DNA of 64,000 nt from contig JBIIHW010000027.1 in the NCBI GenBank assembly GCA_044235425.1, positions 16,543 through 80,542 on the forward strand. Reading direction: 5' to 3'. Under the pieces are notes generated by a model. It searched no databases. It was not told the origin of the DNA and worked only from the letters and a program-made list of their open reading frames with translations. Below, one piece after another: positions 18,386 through 26,172 of the stretch. The stretch comes from JBJSXJ01 sp044235425 (GTDB lineage Bacteria > Planctomycetota > Planctomycetia > Pirellulales > Pirellulaceae). Both the position numbers and the translations under genes were made by a program. Position 1 is the stretch's first letter. Each line of letters opens with the position of its first letter.

Positions 18386-19261
18386 CTAAATTCGCTGCGC
18401 CACTCGCAGTTTAGCGCTGCGGCTGCGAGGATTGGTGGCGACTTCTTCGTCGCTGGGTCGGAGAGGTTTCTTGGTGAGCACCTCCCACTGCTCGGAGCCG
18501 CGCAGCGCATGTTTCACGAGGCGATCTTCGAGGGAGTGAAAGCTGATAATGGCTACTCGACCACCCGGTCGAACGCAGGCAGGCAAGCGGGCCAGCAGCC
18601 GCTCCAGTGACCCCAGTTCATCATTCACGGCGATGCGCAGCGCTTGAAAGGTGCGGGTCGCTGGATCGATGCGGTCGCGACTCCGCGGGACCACTCGCCG
18701 CACCAGTGCCGCTAGTTGTTCGGCCGTCCGCAGGGGCTGCTGCCGTCGAGTTTCGACGATTACCCGAGCCACTCGGCGACTGCAGCGTTCCTCTCCATAT
18801 TGATAAATCAGGTCGGCCAGCTGGTCGGCGGAGAGGCGATCGAGGAGTTCCCAGGCGGGCGTTCCCTCGTCCGGATTGAAGCGTAAGTCGAGCGGCCCGG
18901 ATTGCGAAAAACTAAATCCTCGCTCGGCATCCGCCAGTTGATCACTGGAGAGCCCCAGGTCAACCAGGACCCCATCGACCGGTTGCCAGTTCAGCTCTTC
19001 AAGCACCTGCGGCAGATCGGCAAAATTGGCTAAATGCAACTGAACGGGCAGTCCCGCGATCCGCTGCGCCACACGCTCCAGCGCCGCCGGATCACGATCG
19101 AGTGCCAGGATCTGTCCGCCGGGAGTCACGCGCTGAGCCAGGGCCGCAGTGTGACCGGCACCGCCCAGGGTACCATCCACCAAGCGCTGTCCGGGCTGTG
19201 GATTTAAGGCGGTTAGAACCTCCGCTAACATCACCGGAACATGAACTGTGGGTGCTGGCAT
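18386..19261 (-). CDS. rsmH: 16S rRNA (cytosine(1402)-N4)-methyltransferase
   Basis: RsmH (MraW) methylates N4 of C1402 in the decoding centre of 16S rRNA, using S-adenosylmethionine. The 291-residue protein begins MPAPTVHVPVMLAEVLTALN. It has the SAM-binding signature LVDGTLGGAGHTAAL followed by ALDRDPAAL, then VDLGLSSDQL, the helical insertion domain around GEERCSRRVARVIV, and the C-terminal RSRSAKLRVAQRI typical of the family. In many bacteria rsmH heads the division and cell-wall cluster with ftsI and mur genes; here it is isolated, as is common in planctomycetes that have lost much of that cluster. It is divergent from the GYF kinase, whose start must lie right of 19261. Confidence 0.96.
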   Translation of the reverse strand: MPAPTVHVPVMLAEVLTALNPQPGQRLVDGTLGGAGHTAALAQRVTPGGQILALDRDPAALERVAQRIAGLPVQLHLANFADLPQVLEELNWQPVDGVLVDLGLSSDQLADAERGFSFSQSGPLDLRFNPDEGTPAWELLDRLSADQLADLIYQYGEERCSRRVARVIVETRRQQPLRTAEQLAALVRRVVPRSRDRIDPATRTFQALRIAVNDELGSLERLLARLPACVRPGGRVAIISFHSLEDRLVKHALRGSEQWEVLTKKPLRPSDEEVATNPRSRSAKLRVAQRI

Positions 19262-19389
19262 GCAAGTTGACTACCGATCCTAAATTGACAACGCAGCACC
19301 GTGATCCCTATGCTGGGACACTCGTCCAAGCCATCCCGCGATCGCATTCCGCACGTGCCGCTGACTCTTTCCGTACCAATGTAAACCCT

Positions 19390-20742
19390 ATGGCCTCGCA
19401 GTGGTACTACAAGCGAATCGTTGAGGGTCGAGAGGCCGAGGAGCAGGGACCCTTTACCAGTCCGCAGTTTTCGCGGCTGGCGGCCAATGGCACGTTACTG
19501 CCAACCGATCTGGTACGCCGCAACGAATCCCGCTGGGTTCGCGCCACCAAGGTGCGAGGTTTGTTCCGCACCGAAACGGCGGAAACAACTAGCCCGTCGG
19601 TGAGCGATTCCGTCAGCCCGTCATTCGGGGAATCGTCTAATTCTTCTAGTAGCGAATCCGTCAGCCCGTCAGCGGGAGAACCGCCACCGCCCTCGATTGG
19701 CGACACGGTAAGTCAGTCGATCGGCGAATCACTTAGCCCCTTACTCAGGGATACGCTCAGTGAATTACTGGTCGGGACGGTGAGTGTTTCCGACAGTCCG
19801 GTGGCGGACAGCGGAAGAGTTGCAGATGACAATTCGGAGGACTCAGCGACGGATGTCGAGCCCGCTTCTGCCGGTCGCCGACGAATCAAGATGGGCAGCC
19901 GTCTGGGAAATTATCGCATTTTGAAATTGCTTGGACGCGGTGGCGTCGGTGTCGTACTGAAAGCCGAACATGTGCGGATGAAGCGCCCCGTGGCGCTCAA
20001 GGTGCTACGCAGTCGAGTGATGCGGTCGCGGCGCGGTCTGCAGCGATTTCAACAAGAGGTGCGTGCTGCCGGTCGATTGATTCACCCGAATATCGTTACC
20101 GCCTACGACGCCGACGAAGTCGACGGTCTCCATTTTCTGGTGATGGAATTCATCGATGGCTCGAACTTATCGCGCCATGTACGCAAACGTGGCCCTCTGC
20201 CTCTGCTGGAATCTCTCGATTACATGATTCAAGCGGCCAATGGCCTCGACTACGCTCATCACGAAGGCATCATTCATCGCGATATCAAACCGAGTAACTT
20301 GCTCGTTGACCCGCATGGCACCATCAAGATTCTCGATCTCGGATTTGCTTCCATTCAGAATCCCGAAGGAGAAGGGGCAACTGCTGCGGTCACTCAGCAG
20401 AACCAACTGCTGGGCACCTTTGATTACATGTCGCCTGAGCAAGCCGAGGATCCACGATCGGTTGATTTACGTGCTGACATCTACAGTTTAGGCTGCACGC
20501 TCTACCGGATACTCACCGGCGAGCTGCCGTATCCAGGCGAGACCACGCTGCATAAAATCCTCGCTCATCGTGATCAGCCGATTCCGCAAATCAGGGCTCA
20601 TCGTCCCGAGGTTCCCACCGACCTGGATGCGATACTCGCACGTATGCTGGCGAAAAATCGCGACGACCGCCCGCAGTCGATGTTAGAAGTAGGTGACGAG
20701 CTGACACGGATTTTCGAGCTGGTAAAGTCCGTCACTCCATAA
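19390..20742 (+). CDS. Ser/Thr protein kinase with N-terminal GYF_2 domain
   Basis: A 450-residue soluble Hanks-type kinase. Residues 4-60 form a GYF_2 domain (WYYKRIVEGREAEEQGPFTS and LLPTDLVRRNESRWVRATKV). About 65-165 is a Ser/Pro/Glu-rich linker made of SVSPSxGES-like repeats. The kinase domain starts near 172: glycine loop LGRGGVGVVLKAE (181-193), catalytic Lys204 (VALKVL), HRDIKPSN with D298, DLG in place of DFG (316-318), GTFDYMSPEQAED, and DLRADIYSLGCTLYRILTGE. All catalytic residues are present. I chose the ATG at 19390 because the longer frame (from 19102) runs antisense into rsmH and adds no recognisable sequence. No membrane segment follows the kinase. Two GYF_2 membrane proteins lie just downstream. 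Confidence 0.93.
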   Translation: MASQWYYKRIVEGREAEEQGPFTSPQFSRLAANGTLLPTDLVRRNESRWVRATKVRGLFRTETAETTSPSVSDSVSPSFGESSNSSSSESVSPSAGEPPPPSIGDTVSQSIGESLSPLLRDTLSELLVGTVSVSDSPVADSGRVADDNSEDSATDVEPASAGRRRIKMGSRLGNYRILKLLGRGGVGVVLKAEHVRMKRPVALKVLRSRVMRSRRGLQRFQQEVRAAGRLIHPNIVTAYDADEVDGLHFLVMEFIDGSNLSRHVRKRGPLPLLESLDYMIQAANGLDYAHHEGIIHRDIKPSNLLVDPHGTIKILDLGFASIQNPEGEGATAAVTQQNQLLGTFDYMSPEQAEDPRSVDLRADIYSLGCTLYRILTGELPYPGETTLHKILAHRDQPIPQIRAHRPEVPTDLDAILARMLAKNRDDRPQSMLEVGDELTRIFELVKSVTP

Positions 20743-21331
20743 CTTCCAACTGAAATCGCTCGAGCGTTTGGCTGGGGCTGAGATTGAACACGGCGCGGCC
20801 ATCCGTCGACCACTCCTCTCCATTCCAACTGAACACCGCGGTGGCATCCCGCAGATTACCCACGTTCGGATTGTCTTCCATGCCGCCTCCTTCGACGGCC
20901 GTAAAGCGAATCGTGACGCTGACGAACGCTCGCAGCAGCCCCTGATCACGTTCGCGCGCGAGCACAAAATCGTCGGCAAAACGGCAGTCGTTCCAGGCCA
21001 GTCCCCGCGGTTTTCCACTGCGGGCGGCGAGCGTGAAAAATCTGGCCTCGAGCCATTCACGACGACGCTGAAATTCTTCTCGGGCAAGTTCAATCTGAGG
21101 GCCCGGCGGACCCGCTCGAAATGTTTGCGGTTCGCGTGCGAGCATCCGCGAGCTGGATGGAGTGGCAGGTGAACTGCCAGCACTCGGATCCGTGGCCGAT
21201 GGCAGGTCGGGCAAGGGGACTGGGTGCGAGGATTCCTGTCGGCTTCGCAGCCACCAGCCAGCGTACACCGCGAGTACGCCGACAAGGATCGCCGCGACAA
21301 CATAACCGGCCAGAGAAAATACCTCGATCAC
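20732..21331 (-). CDS. Single-pass membrane protein, unknown function
   Basis: About 199 residues. The product has one N-terminal membrane segment (VFSLAGYVVAAILVGVLAVY, then WWLRSR). A Pro/Ser-rich spacer follows, and then a soluble C-terminal domain with QIELAREEFQRRREWLEARF (amphipathic), GLAWNDCRFADDFVLARERD, AFVSVTIRFTAVEGGGMED and NLRDATAVFSWNGEEWSTDG. I do not recognise a family. The frame can begin at GTG 21340, but the GTG at 21331 is preferred because AAGGAG lies 8 nt before it. The gene converges with the kinase, the two stops overlapping by 11 bp. Confidence 0.75.
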   Translation of the reverse strand: MIEVFSLAGYVVAAILVGVLAVYAGWWLRSRQESSHPVPLPDLPSATDPSAGSSPATPSSSRMLAREPQTFRAGPPGPQIELAREEFQRRREWLEARFFTLAARSGKPRGLAWNDCRFADDFVLARERDQGLLRAFVSVTIRFTAVEGGGMEDNPNVGNLRDATAVFSWNGEEWSTDGRAVFNLSPSQTLERFQLEVME

Positions 21332-21505
21332 GCCTGTCACTCCTTATTGATACTTCCATTCCACCGCCACCGCATTCTACGGCTCCACGCGTTTCCACGG
21401 CAACCGTTTGGTAAGACCGGCCGGTAACACCCAGCTCGCTACTCGATATAATCTGAAACTTGCCGCAGCTTCCGACAAGAAATCGTTTCCACAAGGACCT
21501 GCATC

Positions 21506-22090
21506 GTGGTTGCCGCCGAGCAAGCAACGGACAGCGACTGGTATCTCTGGATCCCCGAGGGCGTGATCTATGGCCCAATCACACTCATCCAGCTCGATCA
21601 GTGGGTACGAGAAGGGCGAGTGGCCCTGGGGTGTCAACTGCGCCGAGAGGACTCGAATCATTGGGAACCCGCCGAGCTGCGATATCCAGACCTGAGCGAA
21701 GCGGCTGCCAGCAGCGGTGCGATGGCTCAGCGCCCATCAGCAAATACTCGTCCCGTTGCGAACGCTGCCGGGGCCGCCGTTCGTCCAGACATCGGTGTGG
21801 AACCGAACCCAAGGCCTGCGCACGATCGAGTGACGCTGCTTCCTCACCGCTCAGCTTACATTCTGACCTTGGCCCTGGTCGGGCTGTTCGTACCATGCCC
21901 CGTCTTCAGCGTTCTGGCTTGGCACCAGGGCACTCAAGATCTCTACGACATGCACACCGGCGTGATGGACTCGAGCGGTCGATCTCAAACACAATTTGGT
22001 CGAAAGCTCGGTATGGTTGTGGTGCTATTCTGGAGTATGATATTTCTCACGGCGGCGATCGTGGGGGCCATCTACTGGGCGATTCGGTAG
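21506..22090 (+). CDS. GYF_2 domain membrane protein (first of tandem pair)
   Basis: A 194-residue protein. It has an N-terminal GYF_2 domain (DWYLWIPEGVIYGPITLIQL, WVREGRVALGCQLRREDS), a variable linker and two C-terminal membrane segments (ILTLALVGLFVPCPVFSVLA and VVVLFWSMIFLTAAIVGAIY). Between them is DLYDMHTGVMDSSGRSQTQFG, matching the same position of the next gene (DMKEMDAGIMDPSGRSATKAG). The membrane part resembles DUF4190-type domains. GTG 21506 starts the frame; no strong ribosome site was seen. The GYF_2 fold binds proline-rich peptides in other systems; the ligand here is unknown. The two genes lie 48 bp apart in the same orientation and are likely paralogous. Confidence 0.8.
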   Translation: MVAAEQATDSDWYLWIPEGVIYGPITLIQLDQWVREGRVALGCQLRREDSNHWEPAELRYPDLSEAAASSGAMAQRPSANTRPVANAAGAAVRPDIGVEPNPRPAHDRVTLLPHRSAYILTLALVGLFVPCPVFSVLAWHQGTQDLYDMHTGVMDSSGRSQTQFGRKLGMVVVLFWSMIFLTAAIVGAIYWAIR

Positions 22091-22138
22091 AGACGGAACA
22101 TCATCAAACGCTTTGTTGAGAGAGCAAAGGAGCATCTT

Positions 22139-22891
22139 GTGGCGATTGAGTTAAGTTGTGAGGCCTGTGGCAGTCGACTACGAGTAGACGATCAATTCGC
22201 TGGTAAGCAGGCTCGTTGCCCAAGTTGCAACGCAGTGATGCCGATTCCGGAGGCTGGCAGTTCGGCCCCGGCCTCTACGCCTGCGGGGACTCCTACCTCG
22301 GCACCTGGTTTCGGAGCGGCAGCGACCGCGAATCCATTTTCCTCCGCCGACAACTCAGGGCGCTGGTTCATGCAGGGCGGTGATGGCACGAAGTACGGTC
22401 CGGTAACCAAAGCCGAATTGGATGGCTGGGTGCGAGATCGCCGAGTGGCACCGAACTTCAAGCTGCAGCAGGAAGGTCGAGAAGACTGGGTACCCGCGGC
22501 CACGGTTTATCCACAACTGGCGGCTCCCGCGGGAGCCATGGGAACGCCGTTCTCGGCGGGACCAGCCGGTGGTGGTTCCGGGAACCCCTACGCCGACGTT
22601 CCTCAGTCTTACGCAGCGGCCGGATATCCGATGGGTGTCGGCTATCAAAAGCCGCACCGCGGTGGACTGATCCTCGCCTTGGGCATCATTGGCTTGCTCT
22701 GCTGCTGCTTTTTGAGTATCGCCGCCATCATCATGGGCACCAGTGACATGAAGGAGATGGACGCCGGTATCATGGACCCCTCGGGGCGCTCGGCGACCAA
22801 AGCGGGTGTCATTGTGGCCTGGATCGGCATCGGCCTCAACTTGCTCGGGGTAGTTCTTCAAGTGCTGATGGCCATTCTTCAAAATCAGTAA
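22139..22891 (+). CDS. Zinc-ribbon, GYF_2 domain membrane protein (second of tandem pair)
   Basis: A 250-residue protein with three parts. An N-terminal zinc ribbon has two CxxC pairs (LSCEACGSRLRVDD and ARCPSCNAVMPIPE). A GYF_2 domain follows at about 75-120 (GRWFMQGGDGTKYGPVTKAE, GWVRDRRVAPNFKLQQEG). Two C-terminal membrane segments come last (GLILALGIIGLLCCCFLSIA and IVAWIGIGLNLLGVVLQVLM), separated by KEMDAGIMDPSGRSATKAG. The GTG at 22139 is well supported by AAAGGAG 7 nt upstream. It is a longer paralogue of the preceding gene, with an added zinc ribbon. nfo begins 20 bp downstream, so the three may form one transcript. Confidence 0.85.
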   Translation: MAIELSCEACGSRLRVDDQFAGKQARCPSCNAVMPIPEAGSSAPASTPAGTPTSAPGFGAAATANPFSSADNSGRWFMQGGDGTKYGPVTKAELDGWVRDRRVAPNFKLQQEGREDWVPAATVYPQLAAPAGAMGTPFSAGPAGGGSGNPYADVPQSYAAAGYPMGVGYQKPHRGGLILALGIIGLLCCCFLSIAAIIMGTSDMKEMDAGIMDPSGRSATKAGVIVAWIGIGLNLLGVVLQVLMAILQNQ

Positions 22892-22911
22892 TCAACTGCG
22901 GAGTTTGATCG

Positions 22912-23955
22912 ATGCCGCTGCTGGGTGCTCATCTTTCCATCGCTGGCGGCTACGAACGTGCGGCGGAGTCGGCCGCGTCGTTCACGATGGACTCCGTGCA
23001 AATCTTCACGGCCAGCCCGCAGATTTGGGCGGTCTCGGCCAGTGGTAGTGGCGACAATCACGATTGGACAACCAAGCCGATCGATGCCGCTTCCGTCGCT
23101 CGTTTTCGCGAGACGGTCCAGGCCCGACAACTTAATCAGCCCGTGGCCCACAGCTCATATTTGATCAACTTGGCCAGCGGTGATGATTTCTTGTGGCGCC
23201 GATCCGTGGCGGCCATGACCATCGAACTCCAGCGTGCCGCTCAACTGGGTTTATTTGGAGTAATCGTCCATCCCGGCGCGGCGACCAGCGGCTCTGACGA
23301 GATTGCGATTGGTCGAGTGATCGCAGCAATCGATGAGATTCACCAGCGGCTGCCCGCCGACAGCCCCGCGATTCTCCTGGAAAATACAGCTGGGCAGGGA
23401 AGCTGCCTGGGTTGGCGGTTCGAACACTTAGCCGACATGATCAACGGCGCTCGACACCCCGAGCGTCTAGGAGTCTGTTTTGATACCTGCCACGCGTTCG
23501 CTGCCGGCTATCCACTCAGCACCGCCACCGAATATCAGGAGACTATGGCTCGGTTTGATGAACTCGTTGGTCTCCGCAGACTGCGAGCGTTCCATTTGAA
23601 CGACAGTAAACGAGAACTAGGATCGCGCGTAGATCGTCATGAACACATCGGTCAAGGACATATCGGCCTGGAAGCCTTTGCACATATCTTGCGCGATCCA
23701 CGCCTGGCGCACCTGCCCATGTTCCTCGAGACCCCCAAGGGCCAGCACGGAGCCGAAGAATGGGACGCCATCAATCTGCGAATCTTACGCGATCTGGCTG
23801 CCGGCAAGCCCGTCACCGTGGCGCCGCCGCCAATCAAGAGCAGTGTTAAAAAACGTGCGATAAGCGAAAGCGCCGCAAAGAAAAAACCGAAACAAGCCGC
23901 TCCCAAGAAAAGTGGCACGCAGAAAACACCTCGTAAGAGGAGTACCAAGAAATAA
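22912..23955 (+). CDS. nfo: Endonuclease IV with lysine-rich C-terminal tail
   Basis: Endonuclease IV cleaves DNA 5' of abasic sites during base excision repair, using a three-zinc centre in a TIM barrel. The core (about residues 1-300) shows LLGAHLSIAGGYERAAESA, VAHSSYLINLAS, VIVHPGAATSG, LLENTAGQGSCLGWRFEHL, GVCFDTCHAFAAGYPL, AFHLNDSKRELGSRVDRHEH and FLETPKGQHG, which include the expected His/Glu/Asp zinc ligands. Length is 347 against about 280 for the bacterial family. The extra part is a 40-residue tail (308-347) with 16 Lys/Arg and a single acidic residue, resembling histone-H1-like tails. A GGAG lies 9 nt before the ATG, 20 bp after the GYF gene. Confidence 0.95.
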   Translation: MPLLGAHLSIAGGYERAAESAASFTMDSVQIFTASPQIWAVSASGSGDNHDWTTKPIDAASVARFRETVQARQLNQPVAHSSYLINLASGDDFLWRRSVAAMTIELQRAAQLGLFGVIVHPGAATSGSDEIAIGRVIAAIDEIHQRLPADSPAILLENTAGQGSCLGWRFEHLADMINGARHPERLGVCFDTCHAFAAGYPLSTATEYQETMARFDELVGLRRLRAFHLNDSKRELGSRVDRHEHIGQGHIGLEAFAHILRDPRLAHLPMFLETPKGQHGAEEWDAINLRILRDLAAGKPVTVAPPPIKSSVKKRAISESAAKKKPKQAAPKKSGTQKTPRKRSTKK

Positions 23956-23972
23956 GCTTGATTACAGGATTT

Positions 23973-24008
23973 GAAACACGTTTTTTGAAACACGTTTTTT
24001 GAAACACG
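23973..24008. repeat. 14-bp tandem repeat downstream of nfo
   Basis: GAAACACGTTTTTT occurs twice (23973-23986, 23987-24000) followed by a partial copy GAAACACG (24001-24008). It starts 18 bp after the nfo stop. The T6 runs could contribute to termination. The rest of 23956-24190 is low-complexity with a CACGGAGGCACGG segment and no gene. Confidence 0.8.
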
Positions 24009-24190
24009 GAGGCACGGTGAGCACGGAGTGTGCTGGGTTACGATTTCGGCCTGCGAACGTTGTTTACCCACTCCGCATTGCCAGACAGATTCTTTTCCTC
24101 TCCATCACCACTCTGTACCCTCTGCGCCTCGGTCTTTTTATTGTCCCGTATCTCTTTCCGTCTGCATTCGTCTTCTACCGACAGCAAAAC

Positions 24191-24571
24191 TCAGCCGGTG
24201 ACGATGTCGGCGCGGGTGCTTTGGACGATCGTCAGCACCTCGGCCTGTTCGGGGAGGGGCACCTGGAACTGATCGAGCGTCTGTTTGACGAGATCCAGGA
24301 AGGCTTGCCACTGGTCGCTCGTGATGGCCAGCGCTTGGTGCGAATCTCGCATGGAACGGCCTGTGTAACGTTGCGGCCCACCGGCCGCCTCGCACAACTG
24401 CTCCGTCACCAAATACTTGAACCCCGCCGCTGGCACTCGATGATGTGCCTCATCCACGCGGGGATTGGCATTTAAACGTGGATCGCGCATCACGCGATCG
24501 ATCAGCGAATCAACAACAGCCGCGATCGCAAAAACTCCGCCCAGGCGTTCGTAGAGTGTCCGTGTGGTCAT
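24191..24571 (-). CDS. Group 1 truncated haemoglobin
   Basis: A roughly 126-residue haem protein beginning MTTRTLYERLGG, the family-typical N-terminus, which is why I prefer ATG 24571 over 24586. Conserved features are NANPRVDEAHHRVPAAGFKY (E-helix region), EAAGGPQRYTGRSMRDSHQA (FG region), where the His of DSHQALAIT is the expected proximal F8 haem ligand, and the C-terminal helix DLVKQTLDQFQVP. The usual B9-B10 Phe-Tyr pair is replaced by Leu-Ile (VVDSLIDRVMRDP), so the distal pocket lacks the hydrogen-bonding Tyr. Truncated globins bind O2, NO or CO; here the role is unknown. It is divergent from the di-haem cytochrome gene. Confidence 0.9.
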   Translation of the reverse strand: MTTRTLYERLGGVFAIAAVVDSLIDRVMRDPRLNANPRVDEAHHRVPAAGFKYLVTEQLCEAAGGPQRYTGRSMRDSHQALAITSDQWQAFLDLVKQTLDQFQVPLPEQAEVLTIVQSTRADIVTG

Positions 24572-24675
24572 CTTCAGGTGGCCCATTTCTTTTGTATTTA
24601 AAGCAGTTTCGTTAAGCTGGTCGCGTTCGAGCGGTTATTATCGCCAAGCAATGAACGGAGTCCAGCATTCCAGCC

Positions 24676-26172
24676 ATGATGAATTGCATCTCAGCAAAAA
24701 CTCCGACCAAGCAGTTGTCACCTCGGTTTACCGTGGTGAGATCAATGTCGCCCCTTGCCTGCCACGTTACTGTCACGGCGGCGATACTTGTGTCCCTCTG
24801 GACGTCCCTGCACGGCATGAAGTTGAACCTCTGTGTAGCCGCGGAGATCGAGCGTCTCGAGACGCCGCCACGTCCGGAGTTCGGTCGCGGGGATCCGGAA
24901 GCAGCTCGGCGGGGTTACCGTTTCCTCACCGAAAAAGCCTATCTGCCACCCGATTTCACTCAGGAAGTCTTTGACGAATCGTGGCGTGCATGGCCCGAAC
25001 CGCTGCGGACTAAGGCGGAAAAGGCTTCGCTCGCGGAACGACGCAAAATGGCGATGGAACGCTATGGCATCACGCCGCGTCCGGGCGATCCCACTCGCCC
25101 GCTACAGTATGTCGTCAACAACGCTGGTGAGTGGACCTTGAACTGCTTTGGCTGTCATGGCGGCCAAGTGGCCGGGCAAGTGATCCCTGGCTTACCAAAT
25201 GCCCACTACGCTCTGGAGACGCTTACCGAGGAGACTCGTTCCGTGAAAGCGGAGCTGGGAAAATCTCTGTCGCGAATGGATGTGGGCATGTTCGCCATGC
25301 CCCTGGGAACGACCAATGGCACGACCAACGCGGTGATGTTCGGGGTCGCTTTAATGGCCGCTCGTGATGCCGAGCTAAATGTTGTTCGCACTTTCATCTC
25401 GCCGCGGATGGTACATCACGATATGGACGCGCCTCCTTGGTGGCATTTTCACAAACGCCGACGACTTTACATCGACGGGTTTGTGGCCAAGGAGCACCGC
25501 TCCCTCATGCAGTTCATGCTCATCCGGCAGAACGGTCCGGAGAAGTTTCGTGAGTGGGAGGCGGATTTTCGCGACGTGTATGCCTATTTAGAAAGCCTGC
25601 GACCACCTGCTTATCCTTACGCGATCGATCGCGTGCTCGCGGATCGGGGCGAGACGATTTTCAATGATCACTGTGCTCGATGCCACGGCACGTATGGTCC
25701 CCAGGGAAAATACCAGGAAGTGATGGTATCGCTGGACGAAATCGGCACGGACCCCGTGCGTCACGGTGCTCTCACGAAGGCGATGCGGCAGGGACATGAA
25801 GATAGCTGGTTCGGTCACTTTGGCGTTCACAAAGTGCTCAATGATCCCAAGGGCTATGTTGCACCGCCGCTTGACGGGGTCTGGGCGAGTGCCCCTTATT
25901 TCCATAATGGCTCCGTACCGACACTGTGGCATGTCCTACATCCCGAGTCACGTCCCGCGATTTGGACACGATCTGCCACTGGGTATGATCGGGAGCGAGT
26001 TGGACTTGAGCATCAGACCGTCGACACGCTGCCCTCAAACTTATCGACCGCTGAACGTCGTCGCTACTTCGACACCAGTGTGACGGGTAAGAGTCGCGCG
26101 GGGCACACGTTTCCCAACGATCTTTCGGAAGAAGAAAAACGTGCCGTACTTGAATATCTCAAGTCTTTATAG
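24676..26172 (+). CDS. Di-haem c-type cytochrome, peroxidase/RoxA-like
   Basis: A 498-residue exported cytochrome with two CxxCH haem sites, CFGCH (157-161) and CARCH (333-337). The C-terminal part contains VAPPLDGVWASAPYFHNGSV followed by PTLWHVLHP, a segment typical of di-haem cytochrome-c peroxidases and RoxA-like proteins. A hydrophobic stretch at about 30-48 (HVTVTAAILVSLWTSLHG) serves as the signal peptide. Alternative starts exist (ATG 24745, residue 24, just before that stretch). Location is probably periplasmic and the electron partner is unknown. Its last 14 bp overlap the 3' end of ftsK, which is convergent. Whether it is a peroxidase, an oxygenase or another enzyme cannot be told from sequence alone. 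Confidence 0.85.
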   Translation: MMNCISAKTPTKQLSPRFTVVRSMSPLACHVTVTAAILVSLWTSLHGMKLNLCVAAEIERLETPPRPEFGRGDPEAARRGYRFLTEKAYLPPDFTQEVFDESWRAWPEPLRTKAEKASLAERRKMAMERYGITPRPGDPTRPLQYVVNNAGEWTLNCFGCHGGQVAGQVIPGLPNAHYALETLTEETRSVKAELGKSLSRMDVGMFAMPLGTTNGTTNAVMFGVALMAARDAELNVVRTFISPRMVHHDMDAPPWWHFHKRRRLYIDGFVAKEHRSLMQFMLIRQNGPEKFREWEADFRDVYAYLESLRPPAYPYAIDRVLADRGETIFNDHCARCHGTYGPQGKYQEVMVSLDEIGTDPVRHGALTKAMRQGHEDSWFGHFGVHKVLNDPKGYVAPPLDGVWASAPYFHNGSVPTLWHVLHPESRPAIWTRSATGYDRERVGLEHQTVDTLPSNLSTAERRRYFDTSVTGKSRAGHTFPNDLSEEEKRAVLEYLKSL

